From Euonymus europaeus (lineage: Eukaryota > Streptophyta > Magnoliopsida > Celastrales > Celastraceae), in assembly GCA_963580455.1 (NCBI GenBank), contig OY756967.1, positions 5,974,501 through 6,038,500 on the forward strand: DNA of 64,000 nt. The letters are read 5' to 3'. This document shows, piece after piece, positions 51,201-64,000 of the stretch. The position numbers and the translations under genes were made by a program. Positions within the stretch are counted from its first letter, which is position 1, and the number at the start of each line of letters is the position of its first letter. The notes beneath the pieces were generated by a model that had not been told where the DNA came from, did no database searches, and saw only the letters and a program-made list of their open reading frames with translations.

Positions 51201-53624
51201 CTCAGTGACCTTCTCTCTAGTACAAGAAAATCCATCTGTTCGCACTAAAAACATCTCTGCTTTCTTTCTTGATTGTAACCTTACAACACCAGTAGCAGAA
51301 GCGCACATATTTCCTTCAACTGACCCCAAGTCATCTGAACTAGTACCTGAGATTCCAGAATTTCCATTTGGATCCTTACTTAAGAAATTAGATGTGTCGC
51401 GCTCATTTAAATTGTTACTTGCAGAAGTACGGACATTAGAATCATTCATAAAACTGCTTTCTCCTTCAAGAGTTGTGTTACCATTTGGTCTATTGACAAA
51501 ATAACTATTACCATCAAGATAACTCCCCTTGGCAGCCCGTGATCTTTGAGGATTGGAATAAGAAGTTTTTGATCTGACTGACAAATTGTCATTGGAACTT
51601 CCTGCCCCTACGACTCCTGGCAAGCATTTGGGATCAACAACCTCATTTCTCTGATTTATCCCAATATGCATCTCTCTTGAAACTCGCAACATCTCCAACC
51701 TTTTGAACTGATAACTTGAGTAAGTGGTTGGTGAAATTTTTCTATTTCTAAAAAACCTGGACATTTCTGCTTTGGAGAAAACATTGCAAGGAGGACTCTG
51801 AGCCTTCAGAGGGTCAGTTTCTCTGCAGACAGACCCTGCCCCATTGTCAACTGTTTCAACTGATACCAAAGCTGAACCATCAACTGAAGCAAGTTCATTG
51901 TGAACTTCATCAATGCTAAGATTGTGAACGTTTTCGTCTTTTTCTGAAGAGACGTCTTCATAAAACACTCCATTCAAACCATGAGTTTCACCAGCTTCAA
52001 GTTCCAATGGCTTGCTTTCATTTACGGGAAGGGTCCTTTCTTCTACAGCAGACGATGTTGGAATTCCAATACTTTGATTTGTATCTCGTAGTAATATATC
52101 ATTGGCCTTCATCGACTGAGTGGAGACAAATTGAGATGCATAGCGAGACATGTATTGCCTCCACCTTGAGACCATGGCAGAAGTTCTCCTCATTCCCTCC
52201 TTACTATGAAGATAAATGGGCTTTTTACTGCAATCTGCTACCAAATATGCAAACTTTTCAATTTGCTCCATGGTAGGTGAAGTTCCAACTTCAACAGGAA
52301 TTTTGATTAATTCAACTTCCCCAGCCAAAATAGCATCATCTAATGCTGCTTGATAAAAGTTATCCTTTACTGTTTCTGCTCTAAGATCCACGATAGTTTT
52401 ATACCCTTTCTCCACTAACCACTTCAAGCCTTCCTCAGTCACCTGACCACCCTTCCAGAAAGCTACCTGATCATTTCCAGATGCAATGTCTTCCTTATTT
52501 AAAGATGCATAAACAGGACTCCAGTTTGCAAAAAGTGAATGGCAGGGATGATCATCTTTACGAGGAAAGCCAGAATCATAGCATACATTTTTCAGCCTCT
52601 GTAATTTCCTCCAGACGATGTAGCTTCGATCATCATCTGTTAAATAGTTTTCAAGAGCAACATGCAAGGTCTCACAACATCTTTTCATCTCGCTCCGGAA
52701 AACAGCAAGAGGTGGGAGTGTATCCTCCATTGCGCTCGAATCAGCTACGCGGAATGAACTCATAATGGAAGATCTTCCAGAAAGAACATCCTCTCTCCCT
52801 TTATTCAAGAGAGAGATCATGCAACCTAGAACAGCTACAATTTTATCTTCCAGTAATGGTTTCTCCTCAGATGGGAAATCATAATAAACACTACATTCTC
52901 CAGTCAATGGATTGCATAATGCGTCCATCAAAGAACCATGAAGCTGTTCAGCTGCTCGAAAAATTCTACAGTATGCCTCAATTTCTGCTATATCCCCGGG
53001 AACTGGACCCATCCATGGTAACTGTGATAGATCGTTCGACTGAAGGACCTTAAATTGCAACAAAAGTGTGTCATATAAAAACACATGATCGTATCTAATG
53101 AGATAAACCAATTTCTGCTTGCTAAAACGCAACTACACTTTCAAACAAGTAAAGAAGACTAGTTGTACACAAAATATCAACAACGGTGGCAGCATTGATC
53201 GCACTACTAAACCACATCATATGCAATCGAAAAACAATCACGAACACTGAAAACATACGAAAATGTATCAAAACCACCAGAACTTTAAGCAAACTACCTC
53301 AAGAATCAATAATTAGAACTCTGACAGTCATTTCATCGAACACTAATCCGAAACCAAAAGTGGAATTTAAAAAAAGACAGAGTCACAGACGGATTGTAAA
53401 ATAACCTGAGAGTCCAAACCAACGTTGAAGGAGAACGCCTTTGACAGCTCGGCACTCACTGCAAAGCTAAACCTTCTTCTTACCCGGCAATTCCTCTGTG
53501 TCTCCAACCCCAATCCTGACCCGAAGCCGAATAGCCTGGCTCTACCGAGAGGTTCGGTAATCTTGCAGGGACAAAACCCGGATGCCCATATGCTGGCAGC
53601 GGCGGCTGCCGGTGATCGGTTCAT
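42258..53624 (-). CDS. NADK2: NADK2, chloroplast calmodulin-binding-type NAD kinase (8 exons, 1018 aa)
   Basis: Phosphorylates NAD to NADP in the stroma, supplying the photosynthetic electron acceptor. Exons in transcript order: 53624-53406, 53048-51081, 49898-49777, 49677-49536, 49440-49216, 48959-48885, 43353-43252, 42461-42258; total 3057 nt in frame. Residues 1-65 are Arg/Ala/Ser-rich, like a transit peptide; the ATG at 53624 is the first in frame with the conserved LGLDSQ junction. The long N-terminal half is the plant-specific part, including a dual-specificity-phosphatase-like domain (about 274-370) with HSKEGMRRT at 354-362. The catalytic half carries GGDG at 783-786, [14 protein letters not shown] in exon 5, and [14 protein letters not shown] at 902-915; it ends [14 protein letters not shown]. 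Intron 7 has a GC donor. Intron 6 is 5.5 kb and contains a copia element. All kinase motifs are intact. Confidence 0.96.
42650..42965 (-). mobile_element. possible LINE 3' end in NADK2 intron 7
   Basis: Read on the minus strand, a ~290-bp stretch ends in an A-rich tail (plus-strand T runs at about 42649-42676), preceded by phrases such as GGTTGCTCCCCATTTTGG that resemble the 3' ends of plant non-LTR retrotransposons. There is no reverse transcriptase here, so this is a weak assignment. Confidence 0.35.
44278..44412 (+). repeat. copia 5' LTR (135 bp)
   Basis: TG...CA bounded repeat, whose last ~100 bp recur at 48213-48311 with a few differences. The short LTR is unusual but within the copia range. 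Confidence 0.85.
48213..48311 (+). repeat. copia 3' LTR, 5'-truncated
   Basis: TTTAGTCTCTTGTAGATAGG onward matches the 5' LTR from about its position 40 to the end (TCTTTTACA). The fusion to the RT frame is direct. Confidence 0.85.
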
Positions 53625-55010
53625 GTCGACAAAGATAGTCACGTGGAACGCGACGCCATATGCCACCCTGGGGAAACTACTGGGTTTTGTGTATTTATTT
53701 ATTTTTCGTGAGTAGGAGGATTTTAGTGGTGGCAATGTACATGCAATGCAAATGCGACATCTATTGTGGATAAAATTGTTGGCGGGTTGGACGATTATCG
53801 TTATTAGTGGTTGATTTTGTGTGTTCGTGATTGGTGCATTATTTGATGATGACATTTATATGGATTGACATTGAATTATTTGGCTATTTGATTGGAACAT
53901 TGAATTATTTGATTTAGGTCATGTTTGGTACTTCCTAACTCATAGGGAGGTTCAAAAATTGGGATCGGTTAGGGTTGGAGAGGTGAGGGGACTCCTCCCA
54001 AAGCCTCCTTGTTTGATGTTTTAATTGAGGGTTCGATCACACTTCCTTCAGTCCCTCATTCTACCTTTAAAGCTCATTCCAATCGTAGCCTTAGTGTTTT
54101 TCATATTTTTGTAAGTTAATTGGCCTAATACGGGGCATAATAGAAATTTCAACTCTTAGTTATATGCCCACTCCATTATGTGGTTCTAATGATCAAAATG
54201 CAAATATATATATGCGCCTCTATTGCAATTGTGTGAATGAGTCCTTACTCAGCCCACATGTGCTAAAATCATCATGTATTATCTTCCACATTAGGCCTTG
54301 GCCCAAGACTTATCGGTCCATGGGGATTGCGAGATCTTCCAAGTGGTCCGAGACGTGAATCTAGTTCAACTGTCACAATGTGACATGTTGGGTCAGAATT
54401 TTCCTCATATAAAAAAGTCTTGAAAACATATTATATTGTTCATATGACCTTGGAAAAACGTATAAATTCATGTATGTTAGTTGGATGATCAACTATGTTT
54501 TTCACTTTTTTTAGACAACGCATGGATGTACTTTCATCATCCTCTCATTCCGTCCTTCCCACTTTACTAATTATTTTTAAGATTTTTATATTTTAATAGT
54601 ATTTTAAGTTTATTAGAATTAGTCTCTTGTTAGTGTGGTTATCTTTTCTATCTTTTTTTTTTCTTCTAGTTGATTGTAGATCTTTCGAACATATGGGAAT
54701 GTCTCAATTGAACATGGCCATCGCGAATCCTCTAGTAAAGCCAAACCCTTATCATGTACTCGTTAATCCTAGTCATAACATGTCGTTGTGCAATTTTTAG
54801 TCAACTTTATTGACAAAATGTTTGTTCTCACAAATGTATCGTCTGATTTATTTTCCTAAACTAGATAAGGGATCAACTATAGCAAAATTGAAGAAAATTC
54901 ACTATGCACATGATTTGATTTCATTCAAATCAAGAAATAATAATGGCAAGAGAATTATTTGATCTGAGTTCATAAATGTGACAAGTATACCTTATTATCT
55001 ACTAACAGAA
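53625..55010. other. upstream of NADK2; otherwise no gene seen
   Basis: On the minus strand, AAATAAATAAATAC at about 53693-53706 could act as an A/T core promoter for NADK2. The GC-rich 53500-53660 is exon 1 and leader. From 53860 to 55010 I see only AT-rich sequence with no supported gene. Confidence 0.4.
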
Positions 55011-55019
55011 TTTTGGTGG

Positions 55020-56530
55020 GTGGTTGATATACAACTATGAGACTACCATTGAGAATACTCAAGTGTGATATGAGATTGACATACCTTCAACCATACTCAT
55101 CTTGGGGAGGTACTCCTAGGTAGAATATAACTTGGAGACTAGGCTCTTCTATAAATAATATATATTAGTTTACTGTTCTAGCAAATGTGCAGGAAATATC
55201 TACAGCCAATGAGCTTTGGGAGAATCTTAAGGAATTGTATCAATCCAAGGGTATTTCAAGTCTAGTGTATCTGAAAGAGCAATTTCACATAGTGTGTATG
55301 GTTGAAGAAATATCAATTTCAAATCACTTGAGTATACTCCATGGTATCATCCCGAAATTGGACTCTATTGGAGTGAGGATGGAGGATGAGGATGTAGCCA
55401 TGTGGCTTATATGTCTCTTCCATCTTCCTATGAGCACATGAAACCTATTTTGATACATGGGAAGGAGGAAATTATTTCTTCTAAACTTACCGACAAACTT
55501 TTCTCTAAAGAGAAAAGGCTAAATGGTGGAAGTAAAGGTTTGTTGAAGAGCTTAGTGTTGATAGCAGAAAATAAAAAGAGGAAGGCTCATGAAGCAAATT
55601 CTTGAGTGCTAGAGGTGTGGAAAAACTAGGCACCTCAAGAGGAATAGTCCAAAAGCTATAGCTAATCCAGGAAGTGGCTCTTGTGAAGTTAACAATGTAT
55701 TTTTGGAAGAAGACGCATATGATATCCTCTAAAAGACATAAGCATACTCTTGGCACATCGCTAGTTTCATGAAAAGGGATTCGTTACTGATATCGGGTTC
55801 ATGAATTTGAACACGGACATTGGCTTGATGGTCATGCAAGGTGTGAGGTGGAAAAGGTATGTCGAGAGCTGATGAACTTTCAAGAAAGTCAAGCATGTGA
55901 TTTGCACTATAATTTTTTAGTAGGTTTTTTCGACATAGGCCAAAGAAAATTTTTGCAATGGCGAATTCTGAGTGGGTATACTTTTTATGGTTGAGTATGA
56001 CTATCAGTGAATACGGTGGTATAGCAAAAGTTATGGAATTTTTTTATCAATGTGGAGATTCGTAGGATTTTGATAAAAATGTTGAAAGAGTTTTTTTTTT
56101 GCTACAAAAGGAATCCCTATTTTGATGAAATAAGTTTATAAGTTGGTCTCTAATTAGAAATGTAATTGGTATCATATATGTAATTGGAAATATCTTGGGA
56201 AAGGACTCATAGGTACAATAGAACTTCGAGAGTTGACTCTTTTATAAATACTAGTGGATTATTAGGATTCATGTGTAGTGTGCAAAAGAAATAGACTTTT
56301 AGGGCTAGAGTGATGAGCACTGAGAGAGTAAGGATTTTTATTCTTGGATTTTTCCTAGTTTTCTACACATTAAATTTTTTTCTTGATTGTATTTTGACGA
56401 CACCTGCGATTTTTCTTCGGATTTGAAAATTTTCATGTAAAACTCTCGTGTTGTGATTGTTACACTTTTTTTTTTAATTTTCTTCATTATCGTATGATAT
56501 TTCTACATCAAGAATCCGATAATTTTTTCA
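55020..56530 (+). mobile_element. Ty1/copia remnant: gag with LTR-like flanks
   Basis: Gag of the UBN2/TNT1 type reads from 55187 (ELWENLKELYQSKG, LKEQFHIVCM, EDEDVAMWL), frameshifts near 55430 to YEHMKPILIHGKEEI, then has stops and a partial zinc knuckle near 55620. The stretch at 55093-55157 (CATCTTGGGGAGGTACTCCTAGG ... TCTATAAATA) recurs, diverged, at 56188-56257, ending TTATAAATA, as two LTR copies would. The later part, 56280-56530, resembles an LTR 3' half. Protease, integrase and RT are missing, so it is a heavily deleted element. Ends are approximate. Confidence 0.65.
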
Positions 56531-56991
56531 ATACATTCATTATTGCAAACAAGATAACCTAGTTGGCAAAAAGTGCAAATGAGAAAGCAAATGGGGAAAG
56601 CCATTCAACAAGGAGCACACATATGAAGGCATCTTTTTCGTTTTTTGGATGAGTCAAATGCATGAGAACATGTGATACTACAAAAGGATGTTTCCTTAAA
56701 ATATATCAATATCTAAAAATTTATGCATTTATGGCAGATTCAAATTACAATAGCGCTAAAAGAATTGAAGGTTCTTTTGTACTTATAAAAATTGTAATTT
56801 CCATGATAGCTTAGTAAAATCATAATTAATATAGTACTAAAACAACAATAGCTACTTCAAAATGATACCGAACCAAGCAAATTGTAGCCCTTAGCTCTAA
56901 GATCTTCGAATTGCTCATGTAAAATCACATTTGGAAAGAAAATATCAACCTCAAAAAATACAAACAAGTAATTAGAAAAACAATTTAAAGA

Positions 56992-56996
56992 CTACT
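56992..56996. repeat. left 5-bp target duplication (CTACT)
   Basis: CTACT immediately before the LTR start TGTGAAACC; repeated exactly at 59019-59023. Confidence 0.85.
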
Positions 56997-59018
56997 TGTG
57001 AAACCCCGACCCAAACTATTTAAATTTTTTGGAGTATAAAATTGAATAAAAAATGATGGAAAAATGGAGTGGTGTCCGGACACCTCATGAAGGAAAAGGG
57101 GCAAAGAGTTCAGGAGGGAAAGTTGGTGCTAGAATAGGCACTAAGCATCCGGACACCATATAGAGGCGTTCGGACGCTTCCTTCATGGAGTGGAGCAGAG
57201 AATGCCCCAGAACCCGAGGTGTCGGGACACCCACTTAAGGCGTCCAGACACTCACACAAGATTTAGGTCCTTAAGAGCTGTTACAGCTCTGGTTTTTTAG
57301 AGAGAAATCGAAAATATAGACAACAGAGATAGAGAGACGAAAACTTGGAGAGATAGGGAGTTTCCTTGAGATTTTGGCTTGGATTGTGAGAGATTGATGA
57401 AGCTTAACAAGAATCAAGAAGATTTGGAGGAAGATTTCAAGGTTTAAGGTAAGTTTTCCTAGTTTGGTGATTCTAGGGTTTTTCTTAGATGTACTTAAAA
57501 TCTTTAGGAGTTTGATTCTAAGGTTTATACATGTGATTTCTAGGATGATTTGAGGTTGATTCATAGGTTTTAATCATGGTTTTAGGTTGAGTTGGTATAT
57601 TGAACGAATTTTGGGAATTCTAAAGAGAGAAGGTGAGTCTCTCTTGGATTATGTTTAAAATTTATATTGTCATAATAAACGAGTGTATTTTACATGTTTT
57701 ATGTAATGGAAATGATGAATTATGGATAGGTTGGTGAGAACAGGATTTAACCCTAATTGTGGAAATTCTGATTTTGGTGAATTACTCCAAACGAGGTAGG
57801 GATTCTTAACCCATTTTCTTCATTGTATTATTTGTTCTCTAAAAGATCGGTTGAACTTCTTCATTGGTCATTACTTTTGTGTTCTTGTCTAAATTGTACC
57901 TTAGGAATAACGAACCTCTTTGTTAATTGTTGATTTATTGCATACCTTTGAATGTTTAATCATCTATTGGGTATGATAATTCTCGTTCATGCATCATGTA
58001 GTTATGTATATATATATCTAGGATTGTTATATATATAAACTTCTTTTTGCATGAAATAATTGAAATGCATTATAGTTGCACCGAAACTACGAGTATGAGC
58101 TCATAGTATCCTTAGGTTTTATTATGTGTGATGTTGGGTACCGAATGGGCACATTGTTGCCGAGATTGGGATTTCCATTATGAAGGTGCACCTATAGTTG
58201 TTCCGGGGCAAAGTGCAAGGGTTTCGATGGTTGTTCGAAATATTCGTTGACTGGTGCCAAGCGCTATAGGGTGTAGCCTATGATTATATTTGTTATGATA
58301 TTTTAGGATGTCATGTTGCTGCATTTAGCTTGTTTCAATGTTCAATTTTTAAAATCTTTATGACTCTTCTTATTTTCCTATTAAGCCTCTTGCTCACCCT
58401 CTTCCTTTTCTCTATCCTTCAGGTGAGACTGGTGCTGAGAACTAGGCTGCGGATCAGTAGAAGACGGCGTGATATGGATGGCCACCCTAGGAGCACTATG
58501 ATTCATATTTTGGGATATGTTTGGACTATGGTATTTGATGAGTGCATTTAGTACTTTACATTTTGTTGAGTGCTATTTTGTTAAATACTTTTTCGGTATG
58601 TTGGATGGAGGGTCGGGAGTGTATGCCGTCTGATCGGGACTCCCGTACCTGGGTAATTGACCATGGGTCCGAATTTGTAGACTTTGATAGTCTTTAATGA
58701 TGATACTTATGTGATTATATTTTATACATCAATTGCATGTGATTAGGAGGCCTGAAGCCTTGCCTAGATTGTGAATGTGTATAGATGGCCAGAGGCCCTG
58801 CTAGGCTGCGAAATTGCTCTGAATTATTATGAATTACATTTATTGTATAATGTGTTTTGTGACTCCAGGTTGGCACCCTTCGATATACTGGGAGGTGCTC
58901 CTGGATTTTTGCTAGAATTCGGGGTTAGAATGAGATGTGGTAAGGTCGGTAGTGACATAGTGCACGTCTAAAGTGGCACTCCCGACTCAGTGCGTGAATT
59001 CTGGGTCGAGGCGTCACA
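56997..59018 (+). mobile_element. solo LTR, Ty3/gypsy type (2022 bp)
   Basis: Begins TGTGAAACCCCGACCC and ends GGGTCGAGGCGTCACA, which are near inverted copies (13 of 16). Perfect 5-bp CTACT duplications flank it and no internal retrotransposon coding is adjacent. The termini and length resemble Tekay/Del chromovirus LTRs (inference). Such solo LTRs form by recombination between the two LTRs of a full element. It could be read the other way round, as orientation rests on the termini alone. Confidence 0.9.
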
Positions 59019-59023
59019 CTACT
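59019..59023. repeat. right 5-bp target duplication (CTACT)
   Basis: Exact copy of 56992-56996, directly following the LTR terminus. Confidence 0.85.
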
Positions 59024-59204
59024 AGAATAGTGAAGCATTTGTTCACATGGTTGGGAGAGGCATAATGTGAAAATTCACAATAGAGGAACATTTTGGCTCC
59101 GTTATGCTTGAGAGAATCGGGAATCGCGTTGAAAATTTTTGAAGGCACCAAGTTCCACGACAAGAACACATTCACTCCCTTGAAGATTTTTGTCTTCAAC
59201 ATCG

Positions 59205-59536
59205 CTACTTTCTTCCTCAATTCAATTTACCAATCTTATGTAAATACATACATTTGTGAATATATATATCTATTTATCCAAATGTATTGAAGCAAGTGAT
59301 GGTGAGACACTAAGGCTGAGAGAGCAGATAGAGTGAGTGAGATTTTTGGAGTAGATAGTTGAATTTAAAGAGATCGTAGAGCGATAAAAAAAAAGGAAAA
59401 AAATGTGATAAGTGTATTTTGGGTTGTCTATTTGGTGTATTGAGTAGGGTTGTACATGATCCGATTAACCAGAGGCATAAACCACTAACTCAATCGAGAG
59501 CGTCATTTTGTAAAAATTGGAACATAAACTAGACCA
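59205..59536. other. upstream of the BRCT remnant
   Basis: Contains the former leader of the minus-strand BRCT gene and a short TA-rich stretch near 59258. No other feature recognised. Confidence 0.4.
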
Positions 59537-61690
<2,154 letters not shown>

Positions 61691-61699
61691 ATGTAGTGT

Positions 61700-62310
61700 C
61701 GTACCACTATTAACATATTACAAAAATGTGGATTACCAAAATGCAATGCCACTATTAACAAATTTCGAGATTAATTAAACATACCTCATTTTGAAGCATT
61801 TGTGGGTATAGGAGCCTCTAGAGATGCTCTGAGCTAATTGTTGTGCCTTAACTTCTATACAAGGAAAACAATGATAAGATTAGTTGGTTAGATAATAAAA
61901 TGATAAAGTCAGATAAGAAAATGATATTTTATATATAATCACAACACGCTTCCTAAAACTAAATGCGGGATGGACAGACGACTAGGGTTTCAAGTCACAA
62001 CAATAGAAATGGAACATTGGAAATGTTGGTCTCTTTTGAGTATTAAATTTTAATTCTTTTTTTTGTTTTGCCCATATCAGTATCAGCTGTTGATTATATG
62101 AAGGAATCAACAATTAATATTATTAGGACCATTGTATATACTAATGTATTTAAATATATATTTATTTAATTATTTATATATACTCGGACTGGTTTCAAAC
62201 ACCTAATCCAGACTGGATTGACCGATTCATTTTTTGCTTTCGATCTGGTTTTTTTTGTTTCATTTGAGCAGTCCCAGTATTGACCAACAAGAAACACTTT
62301 AATGGACTTG
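61700..62310. other. intergenic, nothing recognised
   Basis: AT-rich, with short TA-rich stretches near 62135-62180. No gene or terminal repeat seen. Confidence 0.4.
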
Positions 62311-62319
62311 GTCTCCCTA

Positions 62320-62575
62320 AGGGCTTGGCCTATCGCCGTACATGATAATCTTTTATGGCTCACTATGTATGTCGTAAAAGAGTCTTTGACTATAGTTTTA
62401 CGACACACAAAAATATGTTGTGAAAGGCTACAATGATATATTTATTTACGGCGTGTTTTTGTGTGTCGTAAATGATTATAATTAACATATTTATTGCCTA
62501 AAATGTGTGCCTTAAAAGGGTTTTGTGTTTCAAATAATGGCGTGCATAGCTCGCCGTAAATATCTTCTTTTTTAA
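62320..62575 (-). repeat. CACTA subterminal repeat region
   Basis: Several direct and inverted copies of a motif like TTTACGGCGTGTTTTTGTGT / ACGACACACAAAAATATG occur in 250 bp (about 62330, 62395, 62450, 62525 and 62560). This is the usual binding-site array just inside a CACTA end. It lies downstream of the transposon coding pieces. Confidence 0.65.
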
Positions 62576-62778
62576 AAAAAAAAACCTGCTATAGTTTTTG
62601 CATACCACCAAAACAAAAAAGAAAATTGGAGAATTCCAGATAGCTTTTGACAATAGCATTGACAGTGAACTCTAGGAAACAAAAAAAGTAGCCAAAAATC
62701 TTGTAGCAAGGCTATTGTCCCTTCGAAGTGGTTACAAGGTCTAGAAAGACAACACTGATTTGCAATAGAAACCAAATA

Positions 62779-63560
62779 TCAGTTAAATCCAACAAAATGT
62801 ACATGGTCCAAGCTAGTACATTTAGCATGAAAAATCCATAATCTGTTTAATTTACAGTCAAAAGTCAATACTTTACTTCTCATCTTCTGACAAGGTGTGA
62901 TATACTTTATCGGCCATGCAATCATGCTTCCCAATGCTTCATTCAAAAGAAAAGCTTCACGAGTTGGTCGATAAAGAGTCAAGGATTCATTACCTTCTAA
63001 AACATGTTGCACATAAACTTTCCAACATTCAGCAGCAAGTGGCACATGATGAACTATTGACTTAGGATCCCTTGATAGAATTTCACCACTTGCAACAACT
63101 TCATTGGTGTTTAGCCAACTTAGCAATTTGCATCTTGAGCTCTCTTGATTGGCAGAATTCTGAAATGCACTTAAAGTTCCATTTATTTTGCTTTGTGTAA
63201 TGTTGTTGGCAGAATTTGTACTATCCTTAAGTTGTAATTAATTCATTTTTAGCTCAAAACTATGAATACAAAAGAACCATAATCTTCAAAAGAAATTTAT
63301 TCAAGTGCTTACCGTGGTATGTCCTCCAGTCCCCATCATTGCAATGGCATTGTTCATTTGGTTTTTCAAGGCTTGAAGCTCATTTTCTAATTTGTTAACT
63401 TTGTCCCTCATTTGTGTTTGACCCGCCAACTTTGAAGGGGCTGCTCCATATCCTAGCCCTCTTACTCTTCCTCTTGGATCTGGACCGAGTATCTTTGCAT
63501 GGTCTCGTGTAAGATATGATATGCTAACTGAGCTGAACAACAATGCTAATGATTATGCAT
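62779..63560 (-). pseudogene. CACTA (En/Spm, Ptta-type) transposon protein, C-terminal exons
   Basis: A minus-strand exon at 63543-63310 reads ILGPDPRGRVRGLGYGAAPS and then a coiled coil (RDKVNKLENELQALKNQM), ending at a GT donor (ACG|GTAAGC). The next exon, from about 63165 to 62900, reads KLLSWLNTNEVVASGEI, DPKSIVHHVPL and an EALGSMIAWP block. Both are signatures of the plant Ptta/En/Spm transposon protein family encoded by CACTA elements. The upstream part of that gene is not present before the OTU-like fragment. Probably a truncated element; expression cannot be judged. Confidence 0.75.
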
Positions 63561-63624
63561 CCTTGTATTGAACATGGGAAAGGTTTTCATTTATATGAGA
63601 ATCACTGACACTTTTTGATAGATA

Positions 63625-63955
63625 CAGATCGACACCGGTGACTTATTTGATGAATTTTTCAGACATGGGTCATTTGATTGCATAATGCTACAATGTTGCT
63701 TTTATTGTAATAAGTGAAAAGCAATCCATGACGTTTCTTCCTTTGCCATATACCCCACCACCACCACAACAATAACGTGTAATATGTATTGGACATGTTA
63801 ACCAAAACCAATTTGTGGAGGTATCCTTGGTCCCTAATTCTCCAATGCCTCCAATTATGCTTCAATAGGGTGCATTCAGGCACCAATGTGCAGCACAGTG
63901 GAGATTAATTTATGAACAAAATTCCCTAAATTATAGGCTGATATGGAATCAAGTG
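63625..63955 (+). pseudogene. OTU-like cysteine protease fragment of MULE-associated type
   Basis: Plus-strand frame with three in-frame stops: DMGHLIA, then CYNVAFIVISEKQSMTFLPL, then RVICIGHVNQNQFVEVSL, then PNSPMPPIMLQ, GAFRHQCAAQW. This is the wording of the OTU-like domain found in many plant Mutator-like element proteins, where the catalytic His (FV..V context) sits after the GHV/GFV block; here the HFV is QFV. Broken and truncated, running to near the window end. Confidence 0.6.
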
Positions 63956-64000
63956 AATGTGCCAAATGTGAATTTAGATTTTGATTAGTTTGCTTGGTGA

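Larger units (their letters stand above)
56880..59202 (-). pseudogene. MEI1/TopBP1-like BRCT gene remnant, split by a solo LTR
   Basis: Minus-strand exon 1 starts at ATG 59202: MLKTKIFKGVNVFLSWNLVP, then DSLKHNGAKMFLYCE, matching the first BRCT repeat of the plant multi-BRCT protein MEI1 (At1g77320 type), in which FKGxNVFxSRNLVPPE and ALKLNGAEVFLCCDPS are usual. A second piece at about 56960-56880 reads HEQFEDLRAKGYNLLG, the next conserved block of the same protein. Between them sits the 2022-bp solo LTR. Nothing of the remaining BRCT repeats is found further downstream. Substitutions at conserved positions (Arg to Trp, Cys to Tyr) and the truncation suggest a pseudogene. The recollection of MEI1 wording is from general knowledge and needs an alignment. 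Confidence 0.65.

Noticed and set aside
51205..52765. Plus-strand frames of 89-99 codons
   Set aside because: Shadows of the large NADK2 exon on the opposite strand.

Overview
This is nuclear DNA from a flowering plant, almost certainly a eudicot. It is AT-rich and has long GT-AG introns. Plant-specific genes are embedded in layered remains of plant transposons and an endogenous pararetrovirus. I cannot name the species from the sequence.

Layout. 1-1.14 kb: decayed minus-strand coding remnant of unknown family. 3.8-5.8 kb: a hAT transposase pseudogene joined tail-to-tail to a broken FAR1-family fragment. 7.8-10.9 kb: a decayed caulimovirid-like pararetrovirus on the minus strand, split by a 685-bp non-autonomous hAT element with a perfect 8-bp target duplication. 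11.5-28.3 kb: SECA2 (+), reconstructed here as 31 exons and 1060 aa, with a TRIM and a foldback-type repeat in its introns. 29-30.5 kb: MULE transposase and Ty3/gypsy integrase fragments. 32-37 kb: SINE-like, CACTA-like, Stowaway and foldback-repeat sequence. 39.45-41.13 kb: an ACC-oxidase (ACO5-type) gene (+), 3 exons, 309 aa. 42.26-53.62 kb: NADK2 (-), 8 exons, 1018 aa, with a damaged Ty1/copia element in intron 6. 55-59.2 kb: a copia remnant, then a MEI1/TopBP1-like BRCT gene remnant (-) split by a 2022-bp solo LTR with a perfect 5-bp duplication. 59.5-61.7 kb: a second, diverged LTR-like sequence in reverse orientation carrying a ~110-bp GA repeat. 62.3-63.95 kb: a CACTA (En/Spm) fragment with subterminal repeats, next to an OTU-like fragment of MULE type.

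Genes together. SECA2 and NADK2 both encode chloroplast proteins (thylakoid/envelope protein translocation motor; calmodulin-regulated NADP supply), and the ACO-type gene would make ethylene. They look like an old collinear neighbourhood rather than a pathway. In Arabidopsis, NADK2 and SECA2 are adjacent (At1g21640/At1g21650), while ACO5 and MEI1 are adjacent (At1g77330/At1g77320) in what I recall as the duplicated partner block. The window therefore seems to preserve the pre-fractionation order SECA2-ACO5-NADK2-MEI1. I found no new biological system; the most informative signals are this synteny and the datable nested insertions.
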